Assembly: GCA_019054805.1 (NCBI GenBank)
Contig: JAHQIY010000029.1
Span: 496,001 to 560,000 of the forward strand
Source of the DNA: Brachionus manjavacas
Taxonomy: Eukaryota; Rotifera; Eurotatoria; Ploima; Brachionidae
DNA: 64,000 nucleotides
Direction: 5' to 3'
Positions within the stretch are counted from its first letter, which is position 1. The number at the start of each line of letters is the position of its first letter. The notes below the pieces were generated by a model, which saw only the letters and a list, made by a program, of their open reading frames with translations, did not search any database and was not told where the DNA came from. Positions 45,352 to 56,200 of the stretch are shown in pieces. The position numbers and the translations under genes were made by a program.

Positions 45352-45516
45352 AATTTTATGTTTTTTATTTCATTTTTGATTTTTACTCGAAACACATTTA
45401 AACAATTTTTGATTCTTTTTAATAATCATTAGGCTAAAAAGAAGGACTTTGTTCCATTCTCAGTAGCCTGAGGGTTTCTCTCAAATAAATATAATATAAT
45501 AATAATAATAATTATA
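45352..45516 (+). mobile_element. small insertion with (AAT)n tail inside LINE copy 5
   Basis: It splits F-F-I-Y-N-K-K of the RT. Copy 4 lacks it, so it arrived after the two copies separated. It ends in AATAATAAT before the LINE resumes, and the flanks TTTATA and ATTATA suggest a short target duplication. The interior (AGCCTGAGGGTTTCTCTC) does not resemble the insert at 42358. Confidence 0.5.
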
Positions 45517-45590
45517 ACAAAAAGGGGAACCTAGAAAATAAGATTAATAAATACACCAACGAACTAGAACAATGGCTTATTAAATAGAAA

Positions 45591-46157
45591 ATGAAGATAT
45601 CAGTTGAAAAGTCGTGTTCAGTAGTCTTCTCTATGTACAAAAAAGAGAATGATAATCTAAACTTGAAAATTTATGGAAACAGAATAATGAACCAAAAAGA
45701 AATTAAGTTTCTTGGTATTAAATTTGATTCTAAGTTAAACTTTAATATACTAGTAGACGAAATTAAAGAACGCTGCAACAAAAGGCTAAATATTATTAAG
45801 ATATTGTCAAACAGAAAATGGGGTCTCAATCAAAACACACTAGGAAATTTATATAAATCTTTAGTCGGATCGATTTTAGACTATTCTTTTCCCTACTTGA
45901 ATTCATTTTCAGAAAATAATATCAAAAAACTACAAGCAATTCAGAACACAGCACTCAGATCTATCCTCAGATTAAAATATGATACTCCCTCCAACATAGT
46001 GCATCATGAGGCTTTTATTAAACTAAAATTACTAACAGTCTCGAATCGACTTTTTGAGTTGAGTGAGAAATATGTTGGGACAGGACTGAGTCATTCTATT
46101 CCATTGGTTGTAAGACTGGTGGAGGAATACAAAGAAGGTTACGAATCGATATATTGA
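45591..46157 (+). pseudogene. LINE ORF2 C-terminal part
   Basis: 188 residues from M-K-I-S-V-E-K-S to Y-E-S-I-Y, containing F-L-G-I-K-F-D-S-K and the Q-N-T-A-L-R-S-I C-terminal block. It differs from copy 4 by only a few residues. A TAG just upstream (45586-45588, where copy 4 has Trp) closes the frame. Confidence 0.8.
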
Positions 46158-46409
46158 ATATCTAACTCCATTGTGTAATTGCTACCTAGTAATTTCTTCT
46201 TTTTTTTTCCTGAAACTTGAACTATTTAAACATGTGCCACATGTAAATAGAATCTTTTCCAATTTATGTCTTTTCAACTTTCATTTTTTTAGCTTATTTA
46301 CTCTATTTTGATTCTTTTTTTTTTTATCTAATTTTATTAACTTTAATTTTATTTTTATTTTTTTATTTTATTTTTAACTTATTCTGAAGGAGCTCTAGCT
46401 CGGTACAGA

Positions 46410-46840
46410 AAACAAATAAATAAAATAAATAAAAATAGCGTGTGCTGCTTGCAGTTAGGACTAAACTAAACTTAAAAGAGGACTAAAGAGAAAAATAAAG
46501 AGATGTCAATACTGGGGTCTTAACACAAGGATGTGAAATCAACAAAAAATTTTAAAAAAATTTCTGATAAATCCATTCTTAAATATTTATTTATTTAATT
46601 TAATTAAAACCTAAGGTCGTATGACGTTTGTAAAGTATGTAAACATTTGCCACATGTAACAATCTGTGTCTTCTAAACTTTCATTTTTTTTTTAGCTTAT
46701 TTACTTTATTTTGATTTTTTTTTCATTTTATTAACTTTAATTTTATTTTTGATTTTTATTTTGATTTTGATTTTTTTAATTTTTTTCTGAAGGAGCCCTA
46801 GCTTGGTACAGAAAACAGAAAAAAAAAAAATAAAAAAAAA
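46410..46840 (+). repeat. copied LINE flank joined to a second LINE 3' end
   Basis: 46410-46667 repeats the 43440-43690 flank including the RHS gene tail (complement of V-I-R-P-stop). At 46668 it switches to another LINE 3' UTR (TCTTCTAAACTTTC), ending in CTGAAGGAGCCCTAGCTTGG and an A-rich tail near 46840. The switch point is the same as in the copy at 51350. Confidence 0.8.
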
Positions 46841-46861
46841 ATAAATAAGGACAAACTAAAT

Positions 46862-48094
46862 CAGAGTTGTTTAGAAGTCCCAAATTAAAGTCCAAGTCCG
46901 GACTTCAAAAATTAAAAAAAAACAAAAAAGTCCGAAACTCGCTTGACTTCCATAACAACCACCTGTGACCGCAAAAATATCATTTCCTGGAACGAAAGAA
47001 ATTTGATTTGTCCCTTTACATTTATTGAACGCAAAAAAAATCTCACGATCATGTTTAGCAATAAAAAGGCTGCCTTCCGCCGGGAATCAGAAAAGACTTA
47101 ATAAACAACGTCTTTACTCTCACATCTGAACACCCGGCTTTCTCAAAAATACATCGTTGTTTTGAAAATAAAATAAAGTCCGGACAGCTCCTATGTCATT
47201 ATCTCCATTAAAGCTAAAAAAATATTGCTAAAATTTTTTTCATTACTAATTAAATTATTAGTAATTTTTCATTTGGCAAGTTTATTTTTCTATTTAACTT
47301 TTTTTAAATTTTGATATTAAAACCTGAATAACTAAGCATGTTAAAATTTGAAATATAATTACGCTATTATTTTTAAAAATGTAAAATAGAAAAAAAAACT
47401 TGCCATTTTTACTTTCTTTTAAAAAATTTTTTTAAAAGTGAAAATTTTACTTTATAAGGCCAAGGATTTTACTTGATTTAAATAAATTAAAGAATTTCGG
47501 TGTAATGAATTAAAATGACTTCTCAATATTTAATAAATCTAGATGGAAAATTTTTAAAAGTTATAGTAAAAAAATTGAATTTACTTTTATTGAGATAAAT
47601 TTAAAATTCATTTTTTTGGTTAATGATGTAAACATTGCTCTCAGGATAAAAGAAACCAAATTAAAAGAGTAGATTTTGCTTTTCATGCACCATGTCCAAA
47701 GAGTACGTGTCACAATGTCGAACTAACTCGACCATGATTCATTCATTCTCATAAATTTCATTTGTCCTTGATTCTGACTGATGGATTCCAGATGATAATT
47801 ATTTGGCTTAGTTTAATTAAAAAATAAAAAATAATCATAATAAAAATTTAAGAAATCAATAAAATTTTTATTTTTTTTGTAAATTTGAATATCAAAAAAT
47901 CTAGATAATTTTTATTTTCGATTAATCATAGTTTTTTATCAATTGAATGAAATGTTAGATTATCATGTGTGATGATCAAGGCCAAATTATCTTTTTGCGG
48001 TTCCAGGTATTTATTAAGGCGGTCTACTAAGTTTCAATGTCCGACCTTGGTTTTTTTTTATTGACTTGAGACATTTGACTTTTAAACAACTCTG
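46862..48094. mobile_element. long hAT-like non-autonomous element
   Basis: Ends CAGAGTTGTTTAGAAGTCCC at 46862 and, on the other strand, CAGAGTTGTTTAAAAGTCAA from 48094. Both ends continue for about 100 bases with matching boxes (AAGTCCAAGTCCGGACTT; a CCAGGTATTTATT stretch also seen in the MITE at 30920). The 1233-base interior has no open frame of note. Flanks AACTAAAT and AATAATTT do not make a clear duplication. Confidence 0.6.
47680..47752 (+). repeat. left arm of an inverted repeat around the four-exon gene
   Basis: The sequence with TTTCATGCACCATGTCCAAA and ACGTGTCACAATGTCGAAC matches, inverted and with few changes over about 65 bases, the sequence at 49238-49312. It lies inside the 46862-48094 element. 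Confidence 0.65.
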
Positions 48095-48287
48095 AATAAT
48101 TTCAAAATTATTTAGTAAATTAAATTTAAGTCAAAATTTTAAATAGGATTAAAGTTTTTAATTTTTAAATTAATCCGCGCAATTTTCTTCTCTAGGACCG
48201 AAACAGTTCAAAGCCATCTGCATTATATTAGAATAAAATGAATTTTTACGCGTTTTTTGTTTTATTTTAAATTTGAATTTTTTAAAT

Positions 48288-49110
48288 ATGGACATAAATC
48301 GAGAAATCAAAAATTTGGATCAAGATAAGTGTTTTCTATCACTGAGTCCTAATGAACGCTTGTGTTTGACTAATAAAAGCTTTAATTCCGAATCGGGCTC
48401 TAGCATTAGGCGAGCTAAGGCTCAAAGAGTTGAGTCAGATCTCAACCAAGATTTGGAACCAAGTTTTGAACTTTCTTTACCAGCCACTATTGAATTTTCC
48501 CAATCAGATTCAATTCAAGTTCTAAATGAACCAGAATCTAAAAAGTAAATTTTTAACTACTATTAAAAGAAATTTTTTTATTTTTAAAGAAGATGCAGTG
48601 ATGATTTTGACTTGGTAAGAAGTAAACTAGAAGTGGCTCAAAGCTCTGTTAGCAGCCTAAAGAGTGAGGTGGCATCACTGCAAGAAACAATCAAAAACAG
48701 CAATAAAGCTGAAAAAATAATTAGCCTGGTCGAGACTAAATTGACCCAATTAAGTTTTAAAATTGAAAAATTTGAAAATATTTTGCTTCAGGTACTTCAA
48801 AAATTATCAATAATATGTTAATGAAAATTTAATTTCCAGTTGCCATTGGAAATTGAGACAATAATTAAACAAAGAATAAATGATGCGGTTATATTGCTAG
48901 AAAAAACCATTGACCAGAAGTAATATAATATCTTTTTAAAATATAGGCTTCTTTTTAAATTATTTAAATAGAATGGGCGAACAAGTCGGAAATGTTGAAA
49001 ATAAAAATAAAAGTGATTCGTGCATAATGTTGAGTTCAAATGATTCTAATGGGATTTTGGGCCCTAACAGTCAAGAATCAATTGATTCTCTTTTTGATTT
49101 TGAAGTCTGA
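48288..49110 (+). CDS. coiled-coil protein, four exons, intact
   Basis: Exons 48288-48544, 48590-48791, 48840-48919 and 48972-49110, with GT..AG introns of 45, 48 and 52 bases. Joined frame: 225 residues, no stop, phases 2, 0 and 2. The start is M-D-I-N-R-E-I. Residues 1-85 are polar and acidic; exon 2 gives a clear coiled coil (S-S-V-S-S-L-K-S-E-V-A-S-L-Q, then I-E-K-F-E-N-I-L-L-Q) that extends into exon 3; the C-terminus is acidic and disordered (S-I-D-S-L-F-D-F-E-V). No catalytic or zinc-binding motif. It is one of the few undamaged genes here. It lies between two inverted repeat arms, so it may be cargo of a mobile element. Partner and role unknown. Confidence 0.65.
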
Positions 49111-49237
49111 AATTTTAGTTTTGTTATAATTTTGAAATAAAAATTTTTTCACTAAATGATAACTAAATTAAATTTAATTAATTCTTCGGTGCTAAAATAT
49201 TTGTCATAATTCCTATACAAAGTGGTGATGCATGATG

Positions 49238-49312
49238 ATTGTGCGTATCATAAATGAATCATAGTCGAGTTGGTTCGGCATTGTGACACGTAAGCATTGG
49301 ACATGGTGCATG
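49238..49312 (-). repeat. right arm of the inverted repeat around the four-exon gene
   Basis: Complement of the 47680-47752 arm over about 65 bases (TGTGACACGTAAGCATTGGA and ATGGTGCATGAAAA are the clearest parts). Arms about 1.56 kb apart with the four-exon gene between them. Confidence 0.65.
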
Positions 49313-49449
49313 AAAATTTAAATCTCTTTAAATTTGAAGTTGAAGACACCGAGAACTATTTTCAGAAAGAAATTGAAAATCAAAAGCTCAGAAATTTGAC
49401 AGCAATTTGGCTGAGGGAATTAATGTTAAAAAAACAATTTTATAGATAA
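49303..49449 (+). CDS. 48-residue ORF starting within the inverted repeat
   Basis: Begins at the ATG of the repeat arm (M-V-H-E-N-L-N-L) and continues as a charged helix-like sequence (T-E-N-Y-F-Q-K-E-I-E-N-Q) to A-I-W-L-R-E-L-M-L-K-K and a TAA. Unusually protein-like for its length. No family recognised. Could be the start of a second gene or a terminal exon. Confidence 0.25.
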   Translation: MVHENLNLFKFEVEDTENYFQKEIENQKLRNLTAIWLRELMLKKQFYR

Positions 49450-49499
49450 ATACCCAAATTTGAAAATAAAGTTTAAATAAACTATAGTGTTTTTTTTAT

Positions 49500-49925
49500 T
49501 ATAAAAGCATTAATTACTAATGATGAATTTAAAATTAAGAATAAATTAAGAATTTAAAATTAAAATTTTTAAATTCTTAATTTATTAAAATCAAATGAAA
49601 AAAGTAAAAAATACAATTCGATTATTTTCAAGGCTTTCTTGAATTTCTTAAATTTGAAGAGTTTAGCAGAAATTAATGCTTTTGCACATCATTAGTTGAC
49701 ATTGACAATTGATGCAATCTTGAATGTTGTACTATTTTGCATTTACAGAACTAAGTTTGAACCTTTAGAAAAAAACTATTCAATTTTTTCAGTTCTTTTT
49801 ATCTTTTTGCACCGAACATCACTAAAGCATATAGACAGACAAATTAAAATAATTAGATTTTTAGAATTTTTTTTTCTTAATTATTGATTTATCTAAAGCA
49901 ATTTTTTTTCAAATAGGCAAATCTT
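49500..49925. other. AT-rich intergenic DNA
   Basis: Includes an inverted repeat of AATTTAAAATTAAG/TTAAGAATTTAAAATT type near 49525-49580. Nothing coding was recognised. Confidence 0.35.
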
Positions 49926-49928
49926 TGA

Positions 49929-50433
49929 GTGCAAATGGCTTTACTGTTAATGGCTTTGAGACACCACAAACTCAAAACGTTGAATGCTAAGGTCTACCGA
50001 TTTGTGATAGTAATTTTATCTGAAGAAAAGTCGAATAAAGTTAAGATGGGTTTTTATTCTTTAAAAAGACTTGGTTGTAAACCAAAATCTGCATGTTTTT
50101 ATTTAGTCAGCTTTCTCTGCTACCATCTAGATTTAGAAAATAGACTAAGAGGATCTGACACAATACAAATTTTATAAATTGAAAATGCACTAAGAATTAA
50201 GAAATTTGCAAAGATTAGACCTCTGATGAAAACCTATGAACTTAGAGTTGGTAGAAAAACTATACATCAAACACAAGATATTCTTCTTGAAGCATTTAAA
50301 AGATAGCTCGGTGTGCTGGAATATCATGCCATTCCTACGCAGTAAATATAAAGAGTCTGATCAGAAAAACACTTCGTTTTGCAAACAACTTCAAAGTGTG
50401 AAGAAAAAGACTCATAACGAAGTTTCCGATTAA
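49929..50433 (+). pseudogene. possible decayed coding region, unidentified
   Basis: Frames 49929-50177 and 50236-50433 are adjacent, and a third frame between them (about 50180-50307, ending K-T-I-H-Q-T-Q-D-I-L-L-E) also reads like protein. The composition is more balanced than in the flanks, which suggests a former gene with frameshifts, but I recognise no domain. Confidence 0.25.
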
Positions 50434-50439
50434 AGTTCC

Positions 50440-51035
50440 AAGACCTCAATCTAAATAATAATCAATCATCTATTTACGGATTTATAAATATCGTGGTCTA
50501 GTTGATTCGATAAAGTTTGTTGCCTCCAAAAAAAATTAAATTTTTTTAATCTTTTTAATTTATAAAATGACCTCCTTGAAATCGATTTACTTAAAAAATT
50601 GTATTTCTTTCATATTAAATTAAATTAGTTTTGGTTTAATTTTTTGTGTTTGAATTACAAAATGTATCCAATGTTGAAATAACATTGAAAAAGTAATTTC
50701 AAGTTAATATTGCCAGCATTTTCATATTCGAAATTAAACTTGATAGTGAGATAGAACAAGTTTAGTTTTTATTAAAAAATAAAAAAAAAAATATATTAAA
50801 ATTTTTCGTGTTCGGTAGTTCATCTTAAACACTTTAATTGTGGTTCGTTTAATGTATTTTAACAAAAACTGAATTTTAAATATGTATATTGGTATTGTGG
50901 ATTTTAAATGCGGAATTAAATTTCATTGCATGTTTAGTAATTGCAATCCTTCTTCATGATTTGAAAAAAAGCTTTGAAATATAAAAAAAATTTAAACAAA
51001 ATTTTCTAAAAAAAAACATATTAATTTTATTTTTA
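50440..51035. other. AT-rich intergenic DNA
   Basis: No gene recognised. A short piece (AAGTTAATATTGCCAGCAT at 50701) resembles 15601-15620, perhaps an old dispersed repeat. Confidence 0.35.
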
Positions 51036-51445
51036 TTTTATTTTTTTATTTTATTTTTAACTTATTCTGAAGGAGCTTTAGCTCGGTACAGAAAACAAAT
51101 AAATAAAATAAATAAAAATAGCGTGTGCTGCTTGCAATTAGGACTAAACTAAACTTAAAAGAGGACTAAAGAGAAAAATAAAGAGATGTCAATACTGGGG
51201 TCTTAACACAAGGATGTGAAATCAACAAAAAATTTTAAAAAAATTTCTGATAAATCCATTCTTAAATATTTATTTATTTAATTTAATTAAAACCTAAGGT
51301 CGTATGACGTTTGTTAAGTATGTAAACATTTGCCACATGTAACAATCTGTGTCTTCTAAACTTTCATTTTTTTTTTAGCTTATTTACTTTATTTTGATTT
51401 TTTTTTCATTTTATTAACTTTAATTTTATTTTTTATTTTGATTTT
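51036..51445 (+). repeat. third copy of the LINE 3' end plus flank
   Basis: It starts in the LINE T-rich 3' UTR, passes the CTGAAGGAGCTTTAGCTCGG box and tail, continues through the flank and RHS gene tail to 51350, then switches to the second LINE 3' UTR exactly as in the copy at 46668. It breaks off near 51445, before the second LINE's terminal box. Confidence 0.8.
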
Positions 51446-51474
51446 ATTTTGAAGTTCAAAAATACATTAATTGT

Positions 51475-51812
51475 ACAGTGAGTGGCAGTGAAATTCAACT
51501 ACAAAGCTGGTTTTAATGGGCATTGTGAATTTTGGTACAAAAAACAAATACAAAATATAAAAAATGTCAAAGCTCAGGTTCTGAAGGAGCAAAACATGTT
51601 CTGTAAATTGTAGCAACTGAAACGTTTATTGTACCACCAATATACTGATTCTGCAAAACTCTGCAATACATCTGCAAAATTCAGAATTTTGTGATTTTTA
51701 GTACAAAATCAGAAACAAAATATAAAATACACCATAGATTTATTTTGGACAAGCAAAAAAATATTCTGTAGAATGTAGCAACTGCTACATCCTCTGTACC
51801 ACCACTTAATGT
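51475..51812. repeat. diverged tandem duplication, ~165-base unit
   Basis: 51515-51640 and 51685-51810 share the order: TTTTGGTACAAAA / TTTTTAGTACAAAA, AAATATAAAA, GCAAAA, TTCTGTA, GTAGCAACTG and GTACCACCA. The two units are diverged but collinear. Not coding. Confidence 0.5.
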
Positions 51813-52009
51813 AAAAATAATAATATAAAATTCAAAATCTTACAAAGCATTTAAACCACTGTTTAGGCAACCCAAAGTATAGAATTTTAAACTTTTGTTA
51901 TGTTTAAAATGTGTTTTAAAAATATTTTTTTTATTTGAAAAAATATTGAAAACAAATATTTTGAAAATTGCTGCGCACTGTAATGGTATTTTCAAACCAG
52001 TTCAAAAAA

Positions 52010-52100
52010 AAAGATAGCCAGGAGTCGAATTCGGGTGACAAAAACTTACATGAAACCTACTTACAAATTAATAAAGCGTTTTACCAGACAGGATCCACTT
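52010..52100 (-). other. tRNA-like sequence (degenerate)
   Basis: The minus strand contains TGGTAAAACGC, which resembles a tRNA A box, and about 45 bases later ATTCGACTCC, which resembles a B box, followed by a few bases that could be an acceptor strand. The cloverleaf does not fold cleanly by eye, so this is at best a tRNA pseudogene or the head of a tRNA-derived SINE. Confidence 0.2.
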
Positions 52101-52254
52101 AAAAATAAACCGAATAGTAAATAGAAAGTGTCTTTTATTATTAAAAAAAATCAATGAAAAAAATAATCAAGTTATCTTTTATAGATTTTTTTATTTAATT
52201 ATTGATTTTATAAAATAAAATTGAAATTTTTAATTGTTTTTATAGCAATATTAA

Positions 52255-52500
52255 AGGGTTCCTCTGTAGGACGACAAGTCAAACCAGCTTTGTCACACCA
52301 AAGACTATGAAAAAGTAGCCTAGTCCTAAAATTCAGCGCTTAAAAAAATAGGCCCTAATCGAAGTCATCTCGATGATCAAGGGCCTCAATCGCTCATGTA
52401 CCGACTGAAATACCTTCACAGAGGCAATCAACTACACTGCTTAACTTGAACTGAAAAAAATAATAAAAGAAATCGTTTTATGACGAACTCAAAGAGATTT
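52255..52500. other. GC-richer block with a strong hairpin, no ORF
   Basis: AGGCCCT at 52350-52356 pairs with AGGGCCT at 52380-52386, and inside it ATCGA pairs with TCGAT (near 52358 and 52369). The surrounding 240 bases are much richer in G and C than the flanks yet have stops in every frame. Could be a structured RNA gene or part of an element end. No RNA family recognised. Confidence 0.35.
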
Positions 52501-52599
52501 GACTCTTTAAAATATAGCACTAAGCTAACGAATAGCGAATGCAGTGAAAGTGCTTCGATTAAAGTGTGCATTTTATATAAGAAAATTTTAAAATAAATC

Positions 52600-53290
52600 C
52601 ACAACATTTTGATTGTACTAAGGGCTGCTCCAAGTCAAATTTTAATATTTTAAAAATTTAAACCAAATTTTAAAAAATGAATTTCAATACACGATGCTTG
52701 TCAATTATTTGGAGTGAATTAATTTAAAGCTTTTCTATTTGAAAAATATTTTTTTGGTCTCATGCTAATCATATTTAAAAACAAAAATTTAAGTATGGTA
52801 CAACGAGATCAACATTCTTCAATTCACTATGAATTTAAATATTATATTATCAAAAATTTTTATTAAATTATAATTTTTAAATTGGAAAAATAAATAAAAA
52901 AATAAAAATATTCTTAAAAAATTTATTTATTTTGAAATAATTCTTATCATTTTCTCACGAAAATCTGAAATGAATATTTAAGAAGTAATTAAATAATCCG
53001 ACATTATGGATCAGCATTCCTAGAATCTCCAGCTTTTTCAATCTCTTCCTAAAAAAACGAAAATGGTAAATAATATCTTATAACCTTGATGGTTATGCAT
53101 ATCATTAATTGATCAAAATATTTAACACTTCCTTTTTTTGAAAGAAAATGAAAAAGCTTTTGACTGATTCTAGGAAAAGGAGGGTTCATGCCGAATTATA
53201 TTAAAAACTTCTTCTATATTCATATCAAATTTTCGTTTAAAATGATAAGAAAAATTTCAAATTAAAAAATACAAAACAATAAAAATATAA
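52600..53290. other. AT-rich intergenic DNA downstream of the giant gene
   Basis: No coding sequence recognised. If the giant gene belongs to a transposon like the one at 30416, the left end of that transposon should lie around here or a little below, but no GCGGCGGTGAAG-like end was found. Confidence 0.4.
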
Positions 53291-53294
53291 AAAT

Positions 53295-56200
53295 TTAATC
53301 CGAAAAAAACTCTATGCACGATTCAGCCCGACGTGTAATGTATACTCGATTCTTTCCGGAGGTTTCATAATAAAATCCGCCTCTTTTCCCCTTAAATACA
53401 ATACTTCCATTTGCTGAACCGTTGCTTAGATAAGTTCCGACAGGATCGTCTTTGTTTTCGTTTTTTAAAACTAAATCTTTATTTAAACGGGAATAATTTA
53501 ATTAAAAAAAAATTAAATTAATTATACCATTATTAGTTTTAGCTCTCTTTTCGGATGATTCTAGATTTAATTTTAAATCTTTAATTGAGGTATTTTTTTC
53601 CATAATTTCTTCCTGTAATTGGAACATTGTAAACTTCATCTCAGCTTTTAAATGAATATTAATCAAGATAATTAAATAATTAAATTTCCATACTTAATTC
53701 ATTTTTTAAATTTTCATTTAAATTTTGCAAATCGTCATAATCCTGCCTGAGTTCAGTTAGTTGTCTCTGATTCTGATTTTCGTATCCAATTTTTTTATTT
53801 GATGGATTAAATGGACAATAACGGCCACTATTTTTTTAATTTAAATATGTTAAATTTTAATTATTATTAAAAAATAACCTTATATGCCTCTTTTTCTTAG
53901 GATCAATATGACCTTTTCCCCCACAAAACTTAAATGGACAATTCGTTTTTTTCATTCCGTAGAAACGTATTGAACTATCGCCTTCAAAATTTAGATCGAT
54001 GAATTGTTTTTTAAAACAGGTTAATTCTTTCGATCTAAAATAAATAAAAATATAATAATAAGAAGTATTAAAAATATAAATACTTTTTATCTAAAAATGA
54101 GTTTTCAATACCAAGAACAACTATTTTTTCTCCATCATCTTTCTAAAAAAAAATTATTAAGGAAAAAAGATTTCAAAAAAATTACATTTCATCCTGAAGT
54201 TGAATCTTCACAATTTCCTGCCTACTTAGTTCAAGTTTATTTTCTTCAGCAATACCGTTAAGTTTTTCGTTCAGACTTTGCCTTTAGAATTAAAGAAAAA
54301 TTTTTTTGATTTTTAAATATTTTTTATTCTTACACTTCATCCTCTAGATGAGCTTTAGCTGCGTCACACTTGCTGAGTTTTTCGGCCATATTTTCTCTTC
54401 AAAAAATTTAAATTAATATTTTAATTAATTTTTCTGTATCACTTACTTTTCTTCAGTAGATTTTTCTTTTTCTTCGGAAAAAGCATTTAAATTTCTCTTT
54501 AGGCTTTTACTTATATTATAAGAAAAATTTCTATATAAATTCATTTGTATCATTTTTAAATCTTACAGTTCAACTTCTAGATCTTTTTTCTTTACTTCAT
54601 TGCTGTTGAATATTTTAGACAATTTTTCACTTTAAAAAAAAATAAATTAATTTAATTTAAGACAAATTTTTCGATCGTACTTTTGCGCATTTAATTTTTT
54701 ATTTTCTTCAGCAATACCGTTAAGTTTTTCGTTCAGACTTTGCCTTGAGAATTAAAGAAAAATTTTTTTGATTATTAAATATTTTTTTATTCTTACACTT
54801 CATCCTCTAGATGAGCTTTAGCTGCGTCACACTTGCTGAGTTTTTCGGCCATATTTTCTCTTCAAAAAATTTAAATTAATATTTTAATTAATTTTTCTGT
54901 ATCACTTACTTTTCTTCAGTAGATTTTTCTTTTTCTTCGGAAAAAGCATTTAAATTTCTCTTTAGGCTTTTACTTATATTATAAGAAAAAATTCTATATA
55001 AATTCATTTGTATCATTTTTAAATCTTACAGTTCAACTTCTAGATCTTTTTTCTTTACTTCATTGCTGTTGAATATTTTAGACAATTCGAAAAATTTGTT
55101 TTAAATTAAATTAATATTTCTTAAATTAAATTAATAAATTTTTCGATCGTACTTTTGCGCATTTAATTTTTTATTTTCTTCAGCAATACCGTTAAGTTTT
55201 TCGTTCAGACTTTGCCTTTAGAATTAAAGAAAAATTTTTTTGATTATTAAATATTTTTTTATTCTTACACTTCATCCTCTAGATGAGCTTTAGCTGCGTC
55301 ACACTTGCTGAGTTTTTCGGCCATATTTTCTCTTCAAAAAATTTAAATTAATATTTTAATTAATTTTTCTGTATCACTTACTTTTCTTCAGTAGATTTTT
55401 CTTTTTCTTCGGAAAAAGCATTTAAATTTCTCTTTAGGCTTTTACTTATATTATAAGAAAAAATTCTATATAAATTCATTTGTATCATTTTTAAATCTTA
55501 CAGTTCAACTTCTAGATCTTTTTTCTTTACTTCATTGCTGTTGAATATTTTAGACAATTTTTCACTTTAAAAAAAATATATTAAATTAATTTAAGACAAA
55601 TTTTTCGATCGTACTTTTGCGCATTTAATTTTTTATTTTCTTCAGCAATACCGTTAAGTTTTTCGTTCAGACTTTGCCTTTAGAATTAAAGAAAAATTTT
55701 TTTGATTATTAAATATTTTTTTATTCTTACACTTCATCCTCTAGATGAGCTTTAGCTGCGTCACACTTGCTGAGTTTTTCGGCCATATTTTCTCTTCAAA
55801 AAATTTAAATTAATATTTTAATTAATTTTTCTGTATCACTTACTTTTCTTCAGTAGATTTTTCTTTTTCTTCGGAAAAAGCATTTAAATTTCTCTTTAGG
55901 CTTTTACTTATATTATAAGAAAAAATTCTATATAAATTCATTTGTATCATTTTTAAATCTTACAGTTCAACTTCTAGATCTTTTTTCTTTACTTCATTGC
56001 TGTTGAATATTTTAGACAATTTTTCACTTTAAAAAAAATATATTAAATTAATTTAAGACAAATTTTTCGATCGTACTTTTGCGCATTTAATTTTTTATTT
56101 TCTTCAGCAATACCGTTAAGTTTTTCGTTCAGACTTTGCCTTTAGAATTAAAGAAAAATTTTTTTGATTATTAAATATTTTTTTATTCTTACACTTCATC

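Larger units (their letters stand above)
45290..46425 (+). mobile_element. LINE copy 5, 5'-truncated, closely related to copy 4
   Basis: Starts inside the RT near 45290 (E-Y-S-L-L-F-A-D-D-L, catalytic motif intact here). It is nearly identical to copy 4 from there on, including the one-base loss at the end of the C-terminal domain, the 3' UTR and the tail, and it continues into copy 4's downstream flank. About 160 foreign bases interrupt it at 45352-45516. Confidence 0.85.
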
